Position numbers and translations under genes: made by a program. Below the pieces are notes generated by a model. The model saw only the letters and a program-made list of their open reading frames with translations, was not told where the DNA came from and did no database searches. This document shows positions 20,707 to 29,468 of a DNA stretch of 40,457 bases, piece after piece. Where the stretch lies: the NCBI GenBank assembly GCA_016715195.1, contig JADKBB010000061.1, forward strand, positions 1 through 40,457. Direction: 5' to 3'. Each line of letters opens with the position of its first letter. Position 1 is the stretch's first letter. This stretch comes from Candidatus Villigracilis proximus (GTDB lineage: Bacteria > Chloroflexota > Anaerolineae > Anaerolineales > Villigracilaceae).

Positions 20707-23700
20707 TTATGGCAGGTTGAAAGTTCTTACTAAAAAGACCGCTATCTGCGCGCGGGTGAGCGGATTCTCAGGGCAGTAGTTGCCGTTTCCGCAGCCGTTG
20801 GTGATGCCTTCTGCGGCGAGCTGCTCGATCCATGCGGCGGCCCAGTAATTGGCAGGCACATCGTTGAAGTTACCGCTTGCCGGGGGAGGTGTGTATGACG
20901 CGCCATACCTGGCTTTCAAGAGGAATATCGCCATTTGGGCACGGGTGGTGAGAGTTTGGTCAGGACAGTAATTTCCATTTCCACATCCACTGGTGATTCC
21001 TTCGGCCGCGATTTGCTCGATCCAGGCGGCTGCCCAGTAGTTGACGGGGATATCATTGAATACAGTTCCAGTTGCATTGGGCGGTGTATAAGATGAGCCA
21101 TGAATGCCTTTCAAGATGAAGACCGCCATTTGAGCCCGGGTAACTTCGACATCGGGGCAGTAGTTGAGCGGATTGGCGGAGCATCCGCTGGTGATGCCGG
21201 CATTGTATAAACGCTCAATATGTCCATTTGCCCAGTAGTTATGGGGTACGTCAACAAAGATGGCTGATCTGTTGATAATGGTATAGGATTCGCCGCCGGT
21301 AAAGCCTGCGCTTAATGGATTGAGAGCTGCATCGATGATGGTGTTGTCATCCAATACATCCAAACGGATGCTTCCATTGCCAGTGCCGGTGTTGACACTT
21401 ACAGTGTAGACGCTGCCTGCGCCGCTGACCCCGCTGACGGTTGCGGTTGCCACGCCGCTGTATGTCAACGTAAAGTCGCTCGTGTCTACGCCTGTCACGG
21501 GTTCTGAGAAGGTGATGGTGAAGTCTACGCTGGCAGTGGAGGCGGGGTTTGGATCAGCGCGCACACTGGAAATAACTGTTGGCAGTGTGCTGTCGAAGAT
21601 AAAGGAGACTGTGTTATCTGTGCTGGTGGATGCGTTGTTATTATTTGCAGCGGCATCTTGTGCAATAGTAGATGGGATGGATGCGATCACAGTGCCTGAG
21701 GCGGTCATTCCGCTGACTGCGACATTGTAGGTGGTGCCGCTGCCGGTAACAATAGCAGTTGTCGGGTTGGCGGAGCCGCTTAGGGTTACATCCGCTTCGG
21801 TAAAGCCGGTGACGCTTTCGCTAAAGTCCACTGTGAAGTTGATTGGGCTGGAGTTGGCCGGGTCAGATTGAGCTGGTGCGCTTAATTTCTGGTTGATGGT
21901 TACAGTGGGCGCAACGGTATCATACGTAATGTTGAAGATGTTTGAGATCGAGTTGCTGTTGGTGGCCGCATCGGATGTGCTGCCGCTTGGAACTTGGATC
22001 GTTATTGTGCCTTGAGCGCTGGGGGTCAGTTCAAAGGTGTAGACTGCGCCGCTGACCGTTTGCGGGTTGCTGTCGACTCCGCCTACGCCGCCAATGACAA
22101 TATCGCCAGCTGCGACAGATGGAGTGAAGCCGGTGACCGCTTCACTAAAGGTGATGGTGACGATGATGGGCGAAACATTGGTGGAACTGGTGGCCGCCGA
22201 ACTTACAACAACCGTTGGGCTTGTCGTATCCACTATCCAGGTATAGCTGGCAGGGGTTGCATCCATATTTCCGGTGGCGTCACTGGCACGTACTTGGAAG
22301 GTATGGCTGCCATCTGATAACCCCGTATAGTTTTGCGGGGTGGTACAGGCTGTGAATGACCCGCCGTCAAGTTTGCATTGGAAACCGGTAATGCCCGAAC
22401 CACTGCCATCATTCCCTGTGAAGCTGAAACTTGCGCTGGCGCTATGGGTGGGGTTGGTGGGATTGGCGGTGATGTTTGTATCGGGCGCAGTCGTGTCCAC
22501 TGTGAACGTGTTGGTGTTGGAGTCTACGCTGGTGTTGCCCGCCGCATCGGTGGTTGTGGCTCGAACGGTATGAGACCCTTCGATTAAGATTGATCCAAGA
22601 ATGAACGACCAGTCTCCACTTCCATTCGCGGATGTTGTTCCAGCGGGCGAGCCGTCAACGATCACGTTGACTGTACTATTGGCTTCAGCGGTGCCGGTCA
22701 CAGTGGGTGTGCTGTCGTTCGTGTTGCTGCTATTGGCTGGGGCTTGAACTACTGGTGCAGATGGGGTGGTTGTATCAATCACAATATTCTTGCTCGCGCC
22801 CAATGAGTCAGGAGTACCTGGAGCAGGCAGAGTCAGGGTGGCATCGGTGCTGACTCCATCTTTAATTGTGCCGCTGTTGAGGGCTAGAGAGCCGGTGCCA
22901 ACGTAATCGAGATCGGCTGATGTATGTCCAGCAGTGACGGTGTAGTTAAAGGTCAGAGTGGCTGTTCCGTTGCCACTTGTGTAATTCACTACCGCATCGG
23001 CCGCGCCGGTTTCGAGCGTCAACTGTGGAGTTCCAGTGACGGTTACAGATTCACTGAAGGTAATTGTGACCGGGATGACTGCGCCGGTGGTATAAGCTCC
23101 ATTCGATGCTGTCGAGGTAACATTTGTGATGGTGGGACCATTATTGTCGACAGTGTATATCTCGTCAGTGGAAGGTTCGGTATTGGCAAGCGCATTGCCT
23201 GCCAGGTCTGTAATGTTCATAACACCGCTAAAGTTTAGCCCAACTGTGTCATTGAAGGCAGCCAGATCGCCGCCTGAGACGGTGACTTCATAAAGGCTGG
23301 CGCTAATGGGTGAGATGCCCGTTACTGTTGCTGTGGTGGTTCCGTTTACGGAGAAGTCGGTTGTATCTACTCCGCTTAAGCTCTCACTAAAGGTAGCGCG
23401 GAAGATGAGGGTGTCGGCGCTGGTTGGACTGGTGGCGGGATTGAAGCGTGTGAAGGAAGTTGTTGTTGGCGCATTGGTGTCAATGACGATGGCTTTATTG
23501 TTGCCCAATGAACCAGCCGTACTTGGTGAGGCTAGGGTTAGATTGGCGTTGTTTGTAGATGCATCCTGAATCGTCCCAGCGTTGAGGGTCAAAGCAGTCG
23601 TGCTGAAGTAATCGAGGTCAGAGGAGGTATCTCCAGTTTGAACGGTATATGTAAATGTCAGGGTATTCGTTCCACTGCCGCTGGTGTAATCCACTGCCTG

Positions 23701-26700
23701 ATCGGTCGCACCAGTTTCCAGGGTGAGTTGAGGCGTGCCAGTGATAGTCACAATTTCGCTGAAGGTGATCTGGATGCTGATCTCATCAGAAGCATTGTAA
23801 GCGCCGTCCGCTGTACTGCTGGTAACGTTGGTTACGGTTGGCGCAGTCTTGTCGATGGTGTAGGTCTGGCCGGTGGATGTCAGGTTGGTGACATCGTGAG
23901 ACAGCCCGACATCGCTGGTCATATTCAAGCCCAGTGTGCCATTGCCTGTGCCGGTATTGACTGTCACGTCCCATTGCGTATCAGGTGATGCAGTGACTGC
24001 GGAGACAGTGGTAATAGAAGGAGCGGTGAGTCCCGTGTTCGTCAGAGTAAAGTTGCTGCTGGTCAGACCAGAAACAGCGTTGGCAAAGGTCACACGCCAA
24101 ACAACTGAGGTTGCATTCGTTGGTGTCGTTGAAGGTGTTTGACGATTGATCGAAGATGCGGTTGTGTCGGGTCGGTCAACGGGCGTACAGGTCTTTGTGC
24201 CGTTCACGCAGTCTGCCGGGCCGGCGTCAGTTGTAAGGACATTGCTAAAATTCGAGCCTGAGATCGTGCTCTGATTCAGTATTTGAGTTTTGCCATCTGG
24301 CTGCGGGCTATCAACAGTGACATTGTATGTGATCGTGATACTCTTGCCGGCCGGCAATGTGCCAATGGAGATAGGCCCAATCGTTTCACCAGAAAAGGCC
24401 AGAGCGGGCTGCATCAGCGCAAAGAGCGGCTTGCCTCCGTCTGGATTCGCAGAGACATTCGCTGTAGTTGATCGTGCCGGAAAATCATACTTCATCACTG
24501 AGCCAGGGGTGCCATTTGAAACCGTTTTTTCGATTGAAACGGGAGCCAAGCTAATCATGGTCTGAGTATCTATGCTGGCTTTGAGCTGTGCTTGAGCAAT
24601 CGCCCCTGTCCGATTTGGGGAAAAAGAAACCGGCGGATTGGCACAGGTACTATTGCCAACCACGTTTACCGTACCAAACGACTCGGTTGTGGCTGTATTA
24701 TTGGCTGCAAGCACCGCTGCTGCCGCGCCTGCTGAACTGCCCTGCTCAAGGTTAACAACTGCGGTGTCAGCTTGACGAATGCGGATACCTAATATGCCAG
24801 CAACGTTGCCTAAGGGGAAATTTACGGTATTGTTGCGTACATCAAAACAGGCACTGGAAACCTGACGACCCTGAACAGCAATCCCATTCATGCCTAAATT
24901 ACCGTCCATCACATTTACAGTATTTCCAAACACAGTTACAGAAAAATTCGGGTTTGTGTTGGCATCCGGCGTGTCTACAAAAATACCGCGTGAGGCGCCG
25001 CCTGTAGAATTTTGAGTAATGACATTGTTTGTGACCATCACATTGGCCGGAGCACCTGCGCCAATCGTGCTGGTCGTCCATACGAGGATGGCGCTGTTTA
25101 CGGCTGAGGTTGGGTGGTCAATGATGTTATTGGCAATATATGCCGTCAGGCTGGATGATGCAGAAGCATTGCCAGGTGTTTGGCCAACAAAAATATTTGC
25201 GCCGGGAATACCGCTGATATTATTTCCGGTAACATGGGCAATCAAATCACCATTGCTGCCATTTGACAACAAAATACCTTCATTGCCCTGGGAACTACGC
25301 ACAAGGGTGGAGTTCTTAACTGTCATATCTAATGTTGAGCTATCGTTGGCAGCGCCCTGCACAGCCTGAGATTTGTTATCGTCAAAGCTGACAGTGTCCA
25401 CTATCACGGTGCCGTTGGCCGTACCTTGCATTTCAACTTGAACACCATCACCACCCAACGATGGGCTTGCGTCTTTAATATCGCTGTTGGAGATTGTTGC
25501 TGTGAAAATACCGCTCTGCTGATAAATTTCAACCTGATGCTCAATCGAACAAAAGACTCTCAGATTATCCAGCAACAGAGAACCGCCACTCGAAAAACCA
25601 TTCGAGCCGCTGGGGTTGGTGATTCCAAAGACCAGTGCTGCATCACCAGAACCAGAGCCTGTTCCGATGTCACCATCTGTATCGGCACAGGCTGTGCCAG
25701 AGATCGCACCAACAGTGCTGTATTGCACCGTTACGTTATTAATGCCAAGCCCATAAACGCCGTAATTATCAAAGCGTGTCAGGGTCATATTCCGCAAAAT
25801 GGCAGAACCATTATTAATATAGACGCCCGACGATATTGATCCACTGCCATCCGCGCCGCCGGTTTTGTTCGTAATTGTTCCGCCGGAGCCGTTCCCACCC
25901 TTTGTAGTGGTGCCATCCCCTGCAACCACCAGCGATCCAGTGGACCCAGTGTTGGTCAGGATGATACCGGTTGCACTGCCGCCGCTGGATGAAATTGAGC
26001 GGAAGGTCAGGTTACTTGCGCCAATGGTGGTATTAACAACATTCACGGCGGTTGCATTTGTCGTTGTCACCGTGCTGGTTGTATTCGTTGCGCTTATTGT
26101 GCCGCCGCCAGCAGCATTGAAGGCTGTGTTTGCCCCAGTTGAAAGGGTTAATGCTCCGGTAAAGTTGATCGTCGCGCCGGTATTACTGGTGAGGGATATG
26201 CCACTGCCATCGCCATCATTACCATCAGTAATTGCACCGGAGAATGCATGTGTACTGGTGGCTGTCACGTTTTGAATTTGGATGAGAGTACCTATGTCAT
26301 CGGTGATCGTACCTGGATAGGTGACCGTAACATTTGCGTTGGCATTGTTTCCGCCATTGATGGAGAAATCAGCTCCAGTGGCATTGGTAATTGAGCTTCC
26401 TGAAGGTGCAGTGAATGTTCCGCCTACTCTTGTTAATGAAACGCCGGTAGTGGCGCTATTTGAACTTGACATGGTATTAAGGACAAGGGTAATGTTAGCG
26501 TCTGTAATATCTGCCGCTGCTCCGGCGCTTGCTGCTAGCGTGGGGGCATTGGTATTAACAGTGACTCTTGTTCCTGAAGTTCCTGTGTAGTTCGGGCTTG
26601 TGCCGTTAACAAACAACGCGGCTCCACTATTTGCGTAGATGTCGAGGTCAGTAAAACTGATATCGCCTCTAATATTACTTAATGTTAACCCCGCTGCTCC

Positions 26701-28125
26701 TACGCTATTACCTGATTGCCCAATCGCTGTTGTACCGCCTGAAACGACATCGAAGGCAGCCGTGCCTGGTATGGCATCAAAGAGGATGCTCGCGCCTGTA
26801 CCGACAATGTTAATGCCGGATCCACCCGTATTGCCTGACACCACGTTATCATCAAAAGTTGTGACTGTGATGCTGCCAGCCGTGCGTTGAATATCGATTC
26901 CATTTCCGTTTGAGGTAATAGTATTGTCGTGAAGACTTATGGTCAGTGCGCTGCTGCCGCCACCGTTAATATCAATACCTTCAGCGGTTGTGGCATTTAT
27001 TACATTGTTGGCCAGTTCAAAACTGCCGCCAAATGTGCTATTCGTGGTGACATCAATAGCGTTGCCAGTGCCTGAGATGTCTAATCCTCTAATTTCAACA
27101 CTGGTAAAACTTGCGCCGATGGAAACTGTGCTAAGTGACACACCATCGCCTGCGCCATTGCCGATGATCGGCAATGTGCCTGCTGTGCGCAAAGTAGTAG
27201 GGTTTGATCCGCCATTAATGCTAACGGGCACAGTTAAAGCAACGCCTTCGCCCAATAGGCGCTGCCCATCTTTGAGGATGATGCCTGTGTTCTGTCCGCT
27301 ATTTGTACCGTTGCCCTGAAAAATATAAATCGTGTCGCTGGCAGATGAGGCGGTTTGTGCTTCAAGCAAGGTATCAAATGGATCAGACGAACGGCCCAGA
27401 CCGCCTGCTGCTGCATCATTCTTGACATACCAAACCCGACCAAGGACATTAATCGTAACGGTGGCTGTGTCTGTTAGCCCTGCTGAGTCTGTCAGGGTAT
27501 AGGTAAAGCTGTCGATACCAGTGAAATTGGCACTCGGTAGATACGTAAAGGTACCGGTATTGTTATCTAGCGTAAGTGTGCCGTTGGCAGGGTTACTATG
27601 AGATGTGATGTGTGTATGCGTAACGTCAAATGTGTCACCCAGGAACTCAACGTCGTTTGTAAATAGACTTCCAGCCACATGTACTGTCGGACTGGCGGGG
27701 ACAACACTACTGACGTCTAGCAGTGTATTGCCGACCGTGTCGTAACTGTCGTTGATCGCCAATGGAGAGACATTTACTGTGCCGGCCACCAGTGTGGTAT
27801 TGGCATCAATAATATCGTTGAAGGTGACCCCTGTGGCATCTGTGCCGCTATTCGAGATGACCGTGGTGTATCGGATGGTCTCACCAGGGTCGGCTTTTCC
27901 ATCACCGTCGCCACCGACAAATGTATCAGCTTTTGTAGCCGTGATCGTTGGCAGCAGATTGGGAATTACATCTGCCGCCGCACGGGCGACCGTCACTGCT
28001 CCAATGGTTAAGAAGGTGCTCAAGATGACTGCGAAAAAGAAAGTGATAACCCGCGAAACACGTGCTTTGATAAATACAGGAATGTTTAAAGTAAATTCTT
28101 GAATAAGAAAATTTAAGTATGACAT
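20707..28125 (-). CDS. Giant surface protein: DUF11, beta-helix, Ig-like repeats and three SLH domains
   Basis: A 2472-residue exported protein. An N-terminal signal region (hydrophobic at about 26-48, cut near ARAAA) is followed by a DUF11-like domain (about 68-115) and a cadherin/VCBS-like tandem domain (155-227). A long right-handed parallel beta-helix of Asn/Gly/Thr-rich repeats spans about 230-1175. A second DUF11-like segment and seven or more bacterial Ig-like repeats follow (about 1320-2285), with words such as TFSEPVTGVDTSDF and TLETGA. Three SLH repeats lie at about 2290-2472 (NYWANGHIERL, AAAWIEQIAAEGITSG, TRAQMAVFIL). They would hold the protein on the cell wall. Each SLH repeat has a Cys pair (GCSANPLNYCPD, GCGNGNYCPD twice). 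GGAG precedes the ATG. It may be an S-layer-associated adhesin or fibre. Confidence 0.9.
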   Translation of the reverse strand: MSYLNFLIQEFTLNIPVFIKARVSRVITFFFAVILSTFLTIGAVTVARAAADVIPNLLPTITATKADTFVGGDGDGKADPGETIRYTTVISNSGTDATGVTFNDIIDANTTLVAGTVNVSPLAINDSYDTVGNTLLDVSSVVPASPTVHVAGSLFTNDVEFLGDTFDVTHTHITSHSNPANGTLTLDNNTGTFTYLPSANFTGIDSFTYTLTDSAGLTDTATVTINVLGRVWYVKNDAAAGGLGRSSDPFDTLLEAQTASSASDTIYIFQGNGTNSGQNTGIILKDGQRLLGEGVALTVPVSINGGSNPTTLRTAGTLPIIGNGAGDGVSLSTVSIGASFTSVEIRGLDISGTGNAIDVTTNSTFGGSFELANNVINATTAEGIDINGGGSSALTISLHDNTITSNGNGIDIQRTAGSITVTTFDDNVVSGNTGGSGINIVGTGASILFDAIPGTAAFDVVSGGTTAIGQSGNSVGAAGLTLSNIRGDISFTDLDIYANSGAALFVNGTSPNYTGTSGTRVTVNTNAPTLAASAGAAADITDANITLVLNTMSSSNSATTGVSLTRVGGTFTAPSGSSITNATGADFSINGGNNANANVTVTYPGTITDDIGTLIQIQNVTATSTHAFSGAITDGNDGDGSGISLTSNTGATINFTGALTLSTGANTAFNAAGGGTISATNTTSTVTTTNATAVNVVNTTIGASNLTFRSISSSGGSATGIILTNTGSTGSLVVAGDGTTTKGGNGSGGTITNKTGGADGSGSISSGVYINNGSAILRNMTLTRFDNYGVYGLGINNVTVQYSTVGAISGTACADTDGDIGTGSGSGDAALVFGITNPSGSNGFSSGGSLLLDNLRVFCSIEHQVEIYQQSGIFTATISNSDIKDASPSLGGDGVQVEMQGTANGTVIVDTVSFDDNKSQAVQGAANDSSTLDMTVKNSTLVRSSQGNEGILLSNGSNGDLIAHVTGNNISGIPGANIFVGQTPGNASASSSLTAYIANNIIDHPTSAVNSAILVWTTSTIGAGAPANVMVTNNVITQNSTGGASRGIFVDTPDANTNPNFSVTVFGNTVNVMDGNLGMNGIAVQGRQVSSACFDVRNNTVNFPLGNVAGILGIRIRQADTAVVNLEQGSSAGAAAAVLAANNTATTESFGTVNVVGNSTCANPPVSFSPNRTGAIAQAQLKASIDTQTMISLAPVSIEKTVSNGTPGSVMKYDFPARSTTANVSANPDGGKPLFALMQPALAFSGETIGPISIGTLPAGKSITITYNVTVDSPQPDGKTQILNQSTISGSNFSNVLTTDAGPADCVNGTKTCTPVDRPDTTASSINRQTPSTTPTNATSVVWRVTFANAVSGLTSSNFTLTNTGLTAPSITTVSAVTASPDTQWDVTVNTGTGNGTLGLNMTSDVGLSHDVTNLTSTGQTYTIDKTAPTVTNVTSSTADGAYNASDEISIQITFSEIVTITGTPQLTLETGATDQAVDYTSGSGTNTLTFTYTVQTGDTSSDLDYFSTTALTLNAGTIQDASTNNANLTLASPSTAGSLGNNKAIVIDTNAPTTTSFTRFNPATSPTSADTLIFRATFSESLSGVDTTDFSVNGTTTATVTGISPISASLYEVTVSGGDLAAFNDTVGLNFSGVMNITDLAGNALANTEPSTDEIYTVDNNGPTITNVTSTASNGAYTTGAVIPVTITFSESVTVTGTPQLTLETGAADAVVNYTSGNGTATLTFNYTVTAGHTSADLDYVGTGSLALNSGTIKDGVSTDATLTLPAPGTPDSLGASKNIVIDTTTPSAPVVQAPANSSNTNDSTPTVTGTAEANSTVNVIVDGSPAGTTSANGSGDWSFILGSILIEGSHTVRATTTDAAGNTSVDSNTNTFTVDTTAPDTNITANPTNPTHSASASFSFTGNDGSGSGITGFQCKLDGGSFTACTTPQNYTGLSDGSHTFQVRASDATGNMDATPASYTWIVDTTSPTVVVSSAATSSTNVSPIIVTITFSEAVTGFTPSVAAGDIVIGGVGGVDSNPQTVSGAVYTFELTPSAQGTITIQVPSGSTSDAATNSNSISNIFNITYDTVAPTVTINQKLSAPAQSDPANSSPINFTVDFSESVTGFTEADVTLSGSANPTTAIVTGSGTTYNVAVSGMTASGTVIASIPSTIAQDAAANNNNASTSTDNTVSFIFDSTLPTVISSVRADPNPASTASVDFTITFSEPVTGVDTSDFTLTYSGVATATVSGVSGAGSVYTVSVNTGTGNGSIRLDVLDDNTIIDAALNPLSAGFTGGESYTIINRSAIFVDVPHNYWANGHIERLYNAGITSGCSANPLNYCPDVEVTRAQMAVFILKGIHGSSYTPPNATGTVFNDIPVNYWAAAWIEQIAAEGITSGCGNGNYCPDQTLTTRAQMAIFLLKARYGASYTPPPASGNFNDVPANYWAAAWIEQLAAEGITNGCGNGNYCPENPLTRAQIAVFLVRTFNLP

Positions 28126-28693
28126 GAAATCTCCTTCCTGGGCACTGTTTAAAAAATAAAAATTAAGCTAACCACCTGTTTGCGTATGTCCTGCCTTTAA
28201 GACTATCAGGCCGCTAGATTTTAAGTAAAGTATATGTTCGTAGCGGGTAAATTCCTTGTAAGGTAATTCAAAAATAAAAGGTTAGGTATGGCATCGTATT
28301 ATTGTGCGGCGTATCACCTTTTGCCGGATTTATATTTACCAGATTTGCAGGTGAGGCATAGATTGTTGCGTTTGCAGACTGAGCTAGCCCGCGATTGGAA
28401 ATTGGAGCGTTCAGCTCGCCAAGATCCAAATCATGATTTCGAATAGTATGTGAGTGTATAGGGATTTCAGATTTTAAGAAAATTACGGCATGTAAACATA
28501 TAAACCTCCAAAGACAGGCGGTAATCTTGAGCAGAGTATGTTTTTTTAAAATTAAAATACCAAATCGATTATTTTATTTCGTTTAGTGAGCTATTCAAAC
28601 ATGTACGATTTGCCGTAATGATATTCAATGATTTTCACCCATATTATCATGTTTTTTATCAGCACACTGTTTTTTTTGTGTATTTTAATCAGA
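28126..28693. other. AT-rich intergenic region of 568 bp
   Basis: It contains the 5' leader of the giant gene (minus), a possible 52-codon ORF on the plus strand (28288-28446) and an inverted repeat (ATTACGGCA 28482-28490, TGCCGTAAT 28611-28619). A good ribosome-binding site (GGAGG, 28509-28505 minus) is followed by an 11-codon frame ending at 28467. The rest is AT-rich with T runs and no recognised riboswitch. Confidence 0.5.
28288..28446 (+). CDS. Possible small protein of 52 residues
   Basis: An ATG at 28288 opens 52 codons (start MASYYCAAYHLLPDL, then LPDLQVRHRLLRLQTELARD, end DPNHDFE). The composition is protein-like: an aromatic N-terminus, a basic amphipathic middle and an acidic C-terminus. 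AAAAGG lies upstream. Nothing is recognised and no clear promoter is seen. It is the only protein-like frame in this gap. Confidence 0.3.
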   Translation: MASYYCAAYHLLPDLYLPDLQVRHRLLRLQTELARDWKLERSARQDPNHDFE

Positions 28694-29338
28694 TCAATTA
28701 ATTGACCCCTTGCCAAAGTAATCACCTGCCTGGGTATTGGAGGTTTTTAGATATGCCGGCTGACTCCACGTCTTTCTGCAGCAGGTGAAGACATAGGCCG
28801 CGCTGGAGTTGGTTGCGGAATTGTCTGCCTGATTTCCGTTTATGCCAGTAGCATTACTGTCTTCAAAAAATGCTCCCACCACGAGGGTATCTCCAGAGAT
28901 GGCGACTGAAGCGCCAAACCAGTCATTAGGATTGGTATTGGAGGCTTTGAGGTATGCCTGCTGACTCCAGGTCGTTCCATTGCGGGTAAAGACATAGGCC
29001 GCGCCGGAGTCGGTCGCGGAATTGTCTGCCTGATTTCCGTTCACGCCAGTGGCATTACTGTCTTCAAAAATTGCCCCCACCACGAGGGTATCCCCAGAGA
29101 TGTCCATAGATATGCCGAACGAATCATTCGCCTCTGTATTGGAGGCTTTGATGTAGGTTTGTTGAGTCGGGGGAAGCAAGGCTTCGATCTGTGACCAGTC
29201 GGCGGCGGTAAGCCCTGTGGGAAGATTGGCAGGGAGTGCTGCATGAGCAGGGCTGAAAGCCGCTGCACTGCCGAGCAGGGAAATCAACAAGGCAAAGAGT
29301 GTCAAAAGATTGAATATGGATTTGGGTTGGGCTTTCAT
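28694..29338 (-). pseudogene. Truncated FG-GAP repeat surface protein
   Basis: A 214-residue exported protein. The signal peptide is at residues 1-33 (ending AHAALP). Two complete FG-GAP (beta-propeller) units follow at about 60-125 and 126-190, with words such as NDWFGASVAISGDTLVVGA and AYVFTRNGTTWSQ. The third unit stops at GDYFGKGSIN followed by a stop codon, where the family would continue SVAISGDT. FG-GAP propellers normally have six or seven blades, so the gene is cut at its 3' end. The second unit also reads TCCRKTWSQ where TRNGTTWSQ is expected. I infer a decayed fragment of a longer gene, bordered by the AT-rich gap. Confidence 0.65.
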
Positions 29339-29413
29339 TATTATCTCTCCCTAAATATTTCGAATGGTATTCATTTATTATAAAGTATCTTTTTCGTTGT
29401 ATAGGCGGACAAT

Positions 29414-29454
29414 AAAAGGCCCGGTGATTTTCATGAAAATCACCGGGCCTTTTT
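29414..29454. terminator. Terminator of the glutamine synthetase gene
   Basis: The 19-nt arms 29414-29432 and 29435-29453 (AAAAGGCCCGGTGATTTTC and its complement) are perfectly paired around two bases, with T runs on both strands. It lies 15 bp beyond the glutamine synthetase stop codon. Confidence 0.9.
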
Positions 29455-29468
29455 ACTTCTCACTTACT

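Noticed and set aside
21482..28102. Many plus-strand open frames of 60-136 codons opposite the giant surface protein
   Set aside because: They lie antisense to a long conserved gene with low-complexity Gly/Thr/Ala codons that avoid stops on the other strand. None has a family motif or a ribosome-binding site.
28141..28240. Possible c-di-GMP or other riboswitch in the leader of the giant gene
   Set aside because: A stretch with GGCAGGACATACGCAAAC (minus strand) recalls parts of GEMM, but the order of the conserved elements and the paired regions do not fit.
28467..28499. 11-codon minus-strand frame after a strong GGAGG
   Set aside because: Too short and without a following gene that would use it as a leader peptide. 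It may be the scar of a lost gene start.
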